NCBI GenBank assembly: GCA_902465325.1
Contig: CABQMV010000025.1
Coordinates: forward strand, 1-17,918
Source of the DNA: an uncultured Oscillospiraceae bacterium
Lineage (GTDB): Bacteria > Bacillota > Clostridia > UBA1212 > SIG427
DNA: 17,918 nt
Reading direction: 5' to 3'
Shown: in pieces, positions 11,402-17,918 of the stretch
Layout: every line of letters begins with the position of its first letter
How positions within the stretch are numbered: the first letter of the stretch is position 1
The notes under the pieces: model-generated
Databases searched by the model: none
What the model saw: the letters and a program-made list of their open reading frames with translations, nothing else
What the model was told of the DNA's origin: nothing
Made by a program: the position numbers and the translations under genes

Positions 11402-13441
11402 ATGAGAACAGGTGAGTATTCAAAACACGGAATCTACGCCTATGCCAATGAAAGAGTGGCCGTTATCGGCAGTTTGTTAGGTATGGTGGGAGGAGAGCCT
11501 CACCCCTTACAGGGCATGAGCGGCCTGTACAGACTTCAGGATGAAAGCGGTCTGTATGACGGCAAAAATATGGAAATTACGGATTTTTCTGTTTCAGAGG
11601 ATGGAGAGGGCTTCTGCATTACCTATGAAAATGAAATAACTAGACTGGTCAACCGGTTTTCTTACAGGGACGGTGTCTGGTCCAGAAAAGACCGATTGGA
11701 AAATAAACAGGCGGGCCCTTCTGTAATTTACTGCTGTCAGTCCCGCTTTCTTTTGTTTGGGGATCTGTTTGATGTAATGAGCCAGGACGGCGCCTGGAGC
11801 ATAGAAAACCAGGGGTGCTGGAAGGAGCTGCAGGGAGGCGGCCTGTACATAAGCAATATGGGCCTTCGGACTACAGAAGGCGCACAGCCTTTTCTGGCCA
11901 TTCGGGAGAAGAGACAAAATTACGGAATCGCTTTTAACATTATACCTGTAGGCCAGTGGGAAATCCGTGTTAATAAAGCTTATACCAGCTATTGTGCTAT
12001 GACAGTTCTTGATATGGGCTTGGCAGAGAGAGGGCTGCATTTTACCTTAGAGGCCGGCGAGAGTATTGATCTGCCGGAGATCCTGTTCTATGGCTTTCAT
12101 CCTGCAGATCAGGGATTAGGCTGCGCCCGTCTGCATGAGTACCTTTTGAAAAATGTGATTCGCCAGAAGCCTCTTCCTGTACTGTGGAATTCCTGGTTTT
12201 TTGACTTTGACCGTCTGGATTTTGCAAAGTTTAAAAGAGAGGCAGAGACAGCGGCAGAAATTGGCTGTGAGTACTATGTTGTGGATGCCGGCTGGTTTGG
12301 AGACGGAGCGGAATGGATTCTGCGCACAGGCGACTGGATTGAAAACACAAATGGCGCCTTTTTTGGAAAAATGAAGGAGCTTTCTGATTTTGTGCGCAGC
12401 AAATCCATGAAATTTGGGCTGTGGATGGAGCCGGAGCGGGCGGTCACCTCCAGCCATGTATACAAGCAGCATCCTGATTGGTTTTTAGAGGTAGACGGCG
12501 TCAGCGCGCTGTTGGACCTGGGGAAACCGGAGCCGGTACAATATATTTATGACACGGTTCAGCGTCTGGTATCAGCGTATCAGCTGGAATACATGAAGCT
12601 GGATTTTAATATGACAGTCAATTATGATAAGGGAGGTAGTTCTTTCTATCGATACTACTGCGGATATTATGAATTGATTCGCAAGTTGAAGCAGGATTTC
12701 CCCCAGGTATATTTTGAAGCCTGTGCCAGCGGCGGATTGAGAACAGATATCCATACCGTCTGCGCCAGCGACTGTCATTTCCTTACTGACACGGTAAATC
12801 CCCTGGACATGCTCCGTATTATGGAAGGGGCACTGTTAAGATTGCCTGCCAGAACGCTGTCTAAATGGTACTGCTGTCAAGAGGTGCGAGGGATTGCACG
12901 GCCCTACGGTCACCAGGGGGAGGAGCCTGAGACCCGGCTGATGAGCTGTGCCGACGGCACCTGGGACAGAGTGATGCAGGTAGGGGCCGATTTTATGGAG
13001 ACCCTGTGCCTTACCGGTCCTCTTGGTTTCACCTCTAAGCTCAGTACTTTCAGCCCTGCGCACAGAGAGGCTCTGAAAAAGACCGTCGCGCTGTTTAAAA
13101 AGGAACGCAGCTTTATAGAAAAAGCAGTCTGCCGTATGCTGACCGGTCCCAGGGGAAAATTTGATGTTAAGTCTGATACCTTCTGGCAGTTTACAGACCC
13201 GGAACAGGACCGAAGTCTGCTGTTTTGTTTCCATACCGAGTATCCTCAGCTCAGCGTACAGGTGAAGCCGGAGGGACTGATCTCTGAGGCCTCCTACCGG
13301 GTACAGGTTATAGGAAACTATATTACGCCGGGCTTTGATGAGTGCTCTGTAGCCACCGGCCGACAGCTGTTAGAAAATGGGATTCTTGTAAGGTTTTCAG
13401 ATTTTTACAGCGGCAGAATTATAGAAATCCAAAGGATATGA
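11402..13441 (+). CDS. GH36-family alpha-galactosidase-like glycosidase, divergent
   Basis: A cytoplasmic glycosidase of 679 residues (no signal peptide). An N-terminal beta-sandwich is followed by a TIM barrel with GH36 landmarks: VVDAGWFGDG, FGLWMEPERA, YMKLDFNM with predicted nucleophile D401, and EACASGGLRTD. HFLTDTVNPLDMLRI then supplies D463 as likely acid/base. It differs from the canonical enzyme downstream: DA instead of DD before GWFG, KLDFNM instead of KWDFNR, and TDTVN instead of SDDTD. The galactose-contacting positions are thus altered, and specificity for another alpha-linked sugar or a modified galactoside is possible. The ATG at 11402 is preferred over 11390 because GGAG lies six bases before it. 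It overlaps the radical SAM gene by 4 bp. Confidence 0.8.
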   Translation: MRTGEYSKHGIYAYANERVAVIGSLLGMVGGEPHPLQGMSGLYRLQDESGLYDGKNMEITDFSVSEDGEGFCITYENEITRLVNRFSYRDGVWSRKDRLENKQAGPSVIYCCQSRFLLFGDLFDVMSQDGAWSIENQGCWKELQGGGLYISNMGLRTTEGAQPFLAIREKRQNYGIAFNIIPVGQWEIRVNKAYTSYCAMTVLDMGLAERGLHFTLEAGESIDLPEILFYGFHPADQGLGCARLHEYLLKNVIRQKPLPVLWNSWFFDFDRLDFAKFKREAETAAEIGCEYYVVDAGWFGDGAEWILRTGDWIENTNGAFFGKMKELSDFVRSKSMKFGLWMEPERAVTSSHVYKQHPDWFLEVDGVSALLDLGKPEPVQYIYDTVQRLVSAYQLEYMKLDFNMTVNYDKGGSSFYRYYCGYYELIRKLKQDFPQVYFEACASGGLRTDIHTVCASDCHFLTDTVNPLDMLRIMEGALLRLPARTLSKWYCCQEVRGIARPYGHQGEEPETRLMSCADGTWDRVMQVGADFMETLCLTGPLGFTSKLSTFSPAHREALKKTVALFKKERSFIEKAVCRMLTGPRGKFDVKSDTFWQFTDPEQDRSLLFCFHTEYPQLSVQVKPEGLISEASYRVQVIGNYITPGFDECSVATGRQLLENGILVRFSDFYSGRIIEIQRI

Positions 13442-15024
13442 AAATTTTATTCTGCGCCTTGAATTCTCAATATATCCATTCAAATCCTGCTGTTTATATG
13501 TTGAAAGCAGCATGCGGACAGTATGCCTCCCAGTATGGGGGAGAGGATGGTTCACATATTCATATCCGCGAGTTCAGTGTGAACGACAGCTATGAATCCC
13601 TGCTGTTTCATATTCTCAGCGAAATGCCGGATCTGGTGGCGTTTTCCTGTTATATATGGAATATTACGCTTGTCAGAAGGCTGTGCGGAGATATGAAAAA
13701 GGCTGTGCCGGAAATTCTTATTGTTTTAGGCGGCCCGGAGGTTTCCTTTGGAATGGAGCATACGGGCATTCCCAGGTCGGACTATGACTACATTATAGAA
13801 GGAGAGGGAGAACGGTCCTTGTACTGTCTGCTTTCCCGGCTGCAGGATCCAGATTTTCAGGAGCCCGATAGGAGTCTTCCTTTCTGGCCCTCTCCCTACA
13901 CGCGGGAGAATCTGAAAGTATTTCAAAATCGAATTCTGTACTACGAATCCTCCCGAGGCTGTCCCTACCGCTGCGCCTACTGCTTGTCAGCAGCCTGCGG
14001 CGAAGTTCGGTATCTGCCTGAGGAAAGAGTGGCGGAGGATATTGCCCTTTTCTGTGAAGAGGAAGTTCCTCTGGTAAAATTTACGGACAGAACGGCCAAT
14101 TGCAATCCTTCCCGTTTCCAAAAAATTCTGCAGATGATTAAAGACCAGGGGGAGTGTCCTACTACTTTTCATTTTGAAGTAGGGGCAGATCTGTTCCGGG
14201 AGGAGGATTTACCGCTTTTGGCCTCTATGCCCCGAGGGAGGGTGCAGCTGGAGGCGGGAGTACAGTCTACCGATCCACGAGCGCTGGAGGCCTGTGCCCG
14301 GGAAATGAATACAGAGCGGATTTTGTTTTCTCTGGAGCGGATCCAATCTTTTGGAAATATTAATCTCCATGCAGATTTGATTGTCGGGCTGCCCTATGAA
14401 GGCATAGAAAGGTTTGCAGAGTCCTTTAATACCCTTTACCGTCTGAGGCTTCACCAGCTGCAGCTGGGCTTTTTGAAGCTGCTGCCCGGCGCGCCGCTGA
14501 ATCAGATGACAAGGGAGCATGAATATGCTTTCTCATCGGAGCCTCCCTATGAAATCCTGAACAGTCGCTATTTGTCTGCTGCAGAACTGATGACTTTAAA
14601 GGCAATAGAGGATGTACTGGAACGGTATTACAATTCAGGGCGCTTTGTGACCTGCCTGCCTATACTGGAGAGCTGTTTTAACACTCCCTTTACCATGTAC
14701 GAAGCATTGAGTCTTTTTTTCCGGGAACGGAATTTGGTTTTTGGTAAAATAGCACTTTCCCACCAGTATGATCTGCTTGCAGAATTTGGGGCCCGGTACG
14801 GGCTGGGAGAGGACTTTCACAGGGCAATGCTGTACGACTACTTTTCTGCTAACAGGCAGGAGCTGCCTCCGGACAGTCTTCGGTATTTGTGGAAGAAGCA
14901 GGGCCAGCGCGCTGTCAAAGGGCAAGGAGAATTACGCTGGATTGGAGGGTCCGTGTTCTGTTTCCAATATAGCAAAAAGGATCCGGTAACAGGGCTTTAT
15001 GAAGTCAGCGCGGAACTGCAGTAG
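13438..15024 (+). CDS. B12-binding-domain radical SAM protein (DUF4080 type)
   Basis: A 528-residue radical SAM protein. The N-terminal ~150 residues look like a cobalamin-binding-type Rossmann domain (MKILFCALNSQYIHSNPAVY, PDLVAFSCYIWNI, VLGGPEVSF), although no DxHxxG cobalamin-ligand motif is visible. The [4Fe-4S] motif CxxxCxxC is at C175, C179 and C182 (RGCPYRCAYC). EAGVQSTDP and NLHADLIVGLPYEG are typical SAM-barrel strands. The ~170-residue C-terminal part fits DUF4080. The substrate is unknown; relatives are often guessed to be methyltransferases or tRNA-modifying enzymes. The ATG at 13438 overlaps the GH36 stop (ATGA), so translation is coupled. The open frame extends upstream to 13342 only as shadow of the GH36 gene. 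Confidence 0.85.
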   Translation: MKILFCALNSQYIHSNPAVYMLKAACGQYASQYGGEDGSHIHIREFSVNDSYESLLFHILSEMPDLVAFSCYIWNITLVRRLCGDMKKAVPEILIVLGGPEVSFGMEHTGIPRSDYDYIIEGEGERSLYCLLSRLQDPDFQEPDRSLPFWPSPYTRENLKVFQNRILYYESSRGCPYRCAYCLSAACGEVRYLPEERVAEDIALFCEEEVPLVKFTDRTANCNPSRFQKILQMIKDQGECPTTFHFEVGADLFREEDLPLLASMPRGRVQLEAGVQSTDPRALEACAREMNTERILFSLERIQSFGNINLHADLIVGLPYEGIERFAESFNTLYRLRLHQLQLGFLKLLPGAPLNQMTREHEYAFSSEPPYEILNSRYLSAAELMTLKAIEDVLERYYNSGRFVTCLPILESCFNTPFTMYEALSLFFRERNLVFGKIALSHQYDLLAEFGARYGLGEDFHRAMLYDYFSANRQELPPDSLRYLWKKQGQRAVKGQGELRWIGGSVFCFQYSKKDPVTGLYEVSAELQ

Positions 15025-15041
15025 GTGCATTGGCGCGATTA

Positions 15042-15070
15042 TTTACATTTAGCAGTGCGTATGATATAAT
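15042..15070 (+). promoter_or_regulatory. Promoter of the zinc-ribbon membrane protein
   Basis: TTTACA (15042-15047), a 17-base spacer and TATAAT (15065-15070), 33 bases upstream of the ATG. It is close to the sigma-A consensus. Confidence 0.7.
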
Positions 15071-15103
15071 TTTCCAAGAGATTGATTTTAAGGAGGATAT
15101 CAT

Positions 15104-15646
15104 ATGTTTTGTCCACAATGCGGTAAAGAATTACAGGATGGGGAGGTTTGCTCCTGCCAGCAGGCACAGCCTCAGGGAGAGCAGACAGCCCAGAACCAGA
15201 CAGCAGCACAGACAACCGTTCAGGCTGCTCCGGAACAGAGTACGGCAGCCGAAGACTGGAAGGGCAATGAGAAGCTTTTTTCCATTTTGTCTTACATAGG
15301 AATTTTATGGTTAATAGGCTTGCTGGTAAATCCGGAGAAAGGGGATTCTAAGGTGCGGTTCCATGTTGGTCAGGGGATTATACTGACTATTGCGGACGCA
15401 GTGATTGGGATCGTTATGGGCATCATCAGCGCCATTATTAACGGAATTTTCAGAACAGAGATTACGATTTTAGGATATGGCACAGGGGTATATGAAACCT
15501 CTGCTGTAGCGACTGTGCTGACAACCATAATTTCTCTGGCCGGTTGGGTACTGATTGTATTCCTGGTTGTGAAGGGAATTATGAATGTAGTCAATAAGAA
15601 ACAGGAGCCCTTGCCGATTATTGGAAAGCTGGCTTTCTATAAATAA
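15104..15646 (+). CDS. Zinc-ribbon membrane protein (DUF4870-like)
   Basis: A 180-residue protein. The N-terminus is a short zinc ribbon, with C3/C6 in MFCPQCG and C16/C18 in EVCSC. A Gln/Ala-rich flexible linker (residues ~19-48) follows. The rest is hydrophobic: LFSILSYIGILWLIGLLV, then VRFHVGQGIILTIADAVIGIVMGII, and VLTTIISLAGWVLIVFLVVKGIMNVV. The SYIGIL...F-H-x-x-QG pattern resembles DUF4870/Tic20-like proteins of unknown role. ATG 15104 has AAGGAGG seven bases upstream. It has its own promoter and a terminator, so it is a single-gene unit. Confidence 0.78.
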   Translation: MFCPQCGKELQDGEVCSCQQAQPQGEQTAQNQTAAQTTVQAAPEQSTAAEDWKGNEKLFSILSYIGILWLIGLLVNPEKGDSKVRFHVGQGIILTIADAVIGIVMGIISAIINGIFRTEITILGYGTGVYETSAVATVLTTIISLAGWVLIVFLVVKGIMNVVNKKQEPLPIIGKLAFYK

Positions 15647-15663
15647 TAACGGCGAAATGTATC

Positions 15664-15696
15664 AGAACTGCGGAAAGCAGAGCTTTCCGCAGTTCT
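15664..15696 (+). terminator. Terminator after the zinc-ribbon gene
   Basis: A perfect 15-bp stem (15664-15678 with 15682-15696) closes a 3-base AGA loop and is followed by TTGTATATT. The T-tract is interrupted, but the stem is very stable. The symmetric stem may serve both strands. Confidence 0.7.
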
Positions 15697-15727
15697 TGTA
15701 TATTACTATCTAAAAAGGAGAAAGCAT

Positions 15728-17918
15728 ATGCCTATTTCAGTGGATAAGAAAAAACGGATTTTTAAGCTGGACAGCGGGGACAGCAGCTATATTATGCTGG
15801 TAAATGAAAGAGATTTTCTGGTACACGGGTACTGGGGAAAGCGTCTGCCGGAAGGGGATTATTCCTATTTGTCGGAGACGTGGGGACATTCCTCTTTTGA
15901 GGCCTGTGAGGATGAGGAGAATTGCTGGACCTCTCCCAATGTAATGCGCATGGAATTTCCCGTGAGCGGCCGCTGGGATGTGAAGAAGACGGCTATGGAG
16001 ATTCAAAACGCTGACGGCAGCAACTATCTGGACCTGCGGTACAAGGAGTACCGTATACACCGGGGAAAGCCGGGTCTGCCGGGCCTGCCGGCTACCTATG
16101 TTAATGAGACAGAGGAAGCGGAGACCCTTGAGCTTTTATTGGAGGATAGTCTTTCGAAAATAGAAGTCAGTCTTTTCTACACGGCATGGCGGGACATCAG
16201 CGCTGTATGCCGTTGGACGGTTGTCAGAAATAAGGGAACAGAGCACATATTTCTAAAAAGAATTATGAGTGCTGATGTAGATTTTGACGACAGAAATTTT
16301 ATTATGACTACGAATTTCGGTGCCTGGGCTACAGAGCGAAAGATAGAGAAGCATACGCTTTTTTCAGGTGTACAGGGGATGTACAGCAGAAGAGGCAGCT
16401 CTTCTCATATGCACAACCCCTTTATCATTTTACAAAGACCCTCATCAGATGAATACAGAGGAGATGTGTACGGAGCTGTTCTGGCCTATTCCGGGTCCTA
16501 TGAGGCTCTTGTGGATGTGGATTCCTATAATATGTCCAGGCTGCTGCTGGGTATTAATCCGGATGGCTTCAACTGGAAACTGGAGCCGGGAGAAGCCTTT
16601 ACTACGCCGGAGGCAAATCTGGTATTTTCCCATAAGGGGCTGGGCGGTATGTCTGCCGATTTCCACCGGCTCTATCGGGATCATATGTGCCGTGGGAAGT
16701 ACCGGAATACACGGCGGCCGGTACTGCTGAATACTTGGGAGGGCTGCTATTTTGCCATTGATGAGGAGAAAATCGAGAAAATTGCTGTAGAAGCTGCAAA
16801 GCTGGGTGTTGAGCTGCTGGTGGTTGACGACGGTTGGTTTGGAGAGCGGCATAGCGATACCAGCAGTCTGGGGGACTGGTTTCCCTGTCCTTCCAAGCTG
16901 CCTGACGGAGTAGCGGGACTAGCCCGCAAGGTAAACGCTGCCGGCTGCCGGCTGGGTATCTGGTTTGAACCGGAGATGATCAGTAAAAACAGCGTTCTCT
17001 ATACAAAACACCCAGATTGGACGCTGTGCGTAGAGGGGAAACCTATTTCCCAGGGCAGAAACCAGTATATACTGGATCTTTCCAGAGAAGACGTACAGGA
17101 TTATTTGTATGAGGCCATCGCAAAGGTCATTCAAGAAGGAAACATAGACTATATTAAATGGGATTTCAACCGGAACTTTGCAGAGGTAGGTTCTAAGCTG
17201 CTGCCGGCTGACAGACAGGGAGAGGTGTCACACCGTTATGTACTGGGGCTTTATGCCTTGATGGAGCGCCTGGTAACAACATTCCCTGATGTGCTGTTTG
17301 AAAGCTGCAGCGGAGGCGGAGGCCGGTTTGACGCAGGAATGCTCTACTATATGCCGCAGATTTGGACCAGCGACGATACAGATGCGATTATGAGAAGTGC
17401 CATTCAGTACGGAACCTCTCTGGTATATCCTCCTTCTTGTATGTCCGCTCACATCTCCGTGTGTCCCAACCACCAAACCTGGCGGTCAGTGCCCTATAAG
17501 ACCAGGCAGGATGTGGCTTATACAGGATCCTTTGGTTTTGAGCTGGATCCCTTGAAGCTTACAGAGGAACAAAAGGCGGAAATGGCGGCTACCATACAGG
17601 ATTATAAGAGCTTCGGCGACCTGTTTGTGAACGGTACGTATTACAGAATGGCCAATATCAATGAGGATCGCTGTGCAGCCTGGATGTATCTGTCTGCTGA
17701 TAAAAAAGAAATTTTCGCCGTATATGTGCAGCCTGATGTAAATCTGGAGGGGTCCATTAGAAAGCTCAGACTGTCTGGCCTGGAGGAAGAGGCTGTTTAT
17801 GTGGACCAGGCCAGAAAGAGAAAGTATACAGGGGCAGCCCTGCTCTATGACGGACTTCCTGTCAATGAATATATAGGCGACCGCAGCACCATGAGCTGGA
17901 GGCTGCGGCTAGAGGAAT
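15728..17918 (+). CDS. GH36 alpha-galactosidase (canonical), runs off the window
   Basis: A cytoplasmic alpha-galactosidase that releases terminal alpha-1,6-galactose from melibiose, raffinose-type sugars or galactomannan. 730 codons are visible without a stop; the usual length is about 730-740, so only the last few residues are missing. Landmarks are LNTWEGCYF (~334-342), VVDDGWFGER, and YIKWDFNR with nucleophile D479. ESCSGGGGRFD follows, and WTSDDTDAIMRSAIQYG has acid/base D549. The nucleophile and acid/base numbers are one residue off D478/D548 of the Geobacillus enzymes, so the whole backbone is conserved. ATG 15728 has AAAAAGGAG seven bases upstream. The preceding terminator separates it from the zinc-ribbon gene; no clear promoter or catabolite-control site is visible in the 30 bp between. 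Confidence 0.93.
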   Translation, partial: MPISVDKKKRIFKLDSGDSSYIMLVNERDFLVHGYWGKRLPEGDYSYLSETWGHSSFEACEDEENCWTSPNVMRMEFPVSGRWDVKKTAMEIQNADGSNYLDLRYKEYRIHRGKPGLPGLPATYVNETEEAETLELLLEDSLSKIEVSLFYTAWRDISAVCRWTVVRNKGTEHIFLKRIMSADVDFDDRNFIMTTNFGAWATERKIEKHTLFSGVQGMYSRRGSSSHMHNPFIILQRPSSDEYRGDVYGAVLAYSGSYEALVDVDSYNMSRLLLGINPDGFNWKLEPGEAFTTPEANLVFSHKGLGGMSADFHRLYRDHMCRGKYRNTRRPVLLNTWEGCYFAIDEEKIEKIAVEAAKLGVELLVVDDGWFGERHSDTSSLGDWFPCPSKLPDGVAGLARKVNAAGCRLGIWFEPEMISKNSVLYTKHPDWTLCVEGKPISQGRNQYILDLSREDVQDYLYEAIAKVIQEGNIDYIKWDFNRNFAEVGSKLLPADRQGEVSHRYVLGLYALMERLVTTFPDVLFESCSGGGGRFDAGMLYYMPQIWTSDDTDAIMRSAIQYGTSLVYPPSCMSAHISVCPNHQTWRSVPYKTRQDVAYTGSFGFELDPLKLTEEQKAEMAATIQDYKSFGDLFVNGTYYRMANINEDRCAAWMYLSADKKEIFAVYVQPDVNLEGSIRKLRLSGLEEEAVYVDQARKRKYTGAALLYDGLPVNEYIGDRSTMSWRLRLEE

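Noticed and set aside
11340..11423. N-terminal extension of the AlkD-like protein
   Set aside because: No ribosome site. The extension runs over the divergent promoter, and the family start fits ATG 11339.
13342..13437. N-terminal extension of the radical SAM protein
   Set aside because: It overlaps the GH36 C-terminus out of frame; MKILFCALN at 13438 is the natural family start.
16368..16730. Plus-strand frame of 120 codons
   Set aside because: It lies inside the canonical GH36 gene in another phase; the GH36 frame is open and motif-bearing throughout.

Overview
The window looks like chromosome from an anaerobic gut Firmicute, probably a Lachnospiraceae-type Clostridium relative. The support is a moderate GC content, strong AGGAGG ribosome sites, TTG/GTG starts, a DUF4080-type radical SAM protein, a zinc-ribbon membrane protein, two GH36 alpha-galactosidases, and debris from an integrative element with a ParB-like protein. 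This placement is inference from gene content, because no rRNA or marker gene is present.

Layout. Positions 1-1354 hold an IS3-family (IS150-like) insertion sequence with imperfect terminal inverted repeats. Its orfA is intact and ends on a canonical A-AAA-AAG slippery site, but orfB carries an extra frameshift and the element is probably dead. Positions 1394-5424 hold a minus-strand operon: a Sir2 deacylase, a COG2509-type FAD protein (4-bp overlap with it) and an AMP-forming acyl-CoA synthetase. Positions 5596-6961 hold a lipoprotein gene converging on a tocopherol-cyclase-like gene.

Positions 6906-8374 hold three small minus-strand genes whose proteins resemble families found as immunity proteins of polymorphic toxins (Imm5-like, DUF4279, DUF7336-like), with no toxin in view. 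Positions 8516-9902 are a minus-strand mosaic of broken genes: a ParB N-terminus fused in frame to an integrase N-terminus, then a truncated membrane protein, then a fragment of a DNA methyltransferase. Positions 9903-10655 are mostly non-coding. They hold two minus-strand terminators, a helically phased ATAAC repeat, a short truncated reading frame behind an operator-like palindrome, and a symmetric array of TTTACAC-type half-sites. Together these look like the remains of the control or replication region of a mobile element.

From 10656 to the end the sequence is ordinary chromosome: an AlkD-type DNA glycosylase divergent from a GH36 enzyme, a radical SAM protein coupled to that enzyme by ATGA overlap, a zinc-ribbon membrane protein with its own promoter and terminator, and a second, canonical GH36 alpha-galactosidase that runs off the window. 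The two GH36 enzymes suggest growth on alpha-galactosides such as raffinose-type oligosaccharides or galactomannan side chains.

The most noteworthy part is 6906-10655: a toxin-less group of immunity-like genes next to recombined mobile-element fragments, with an unexplained symmetric repeat array. Family names were recalled from sequence patterns; no database search was possible.
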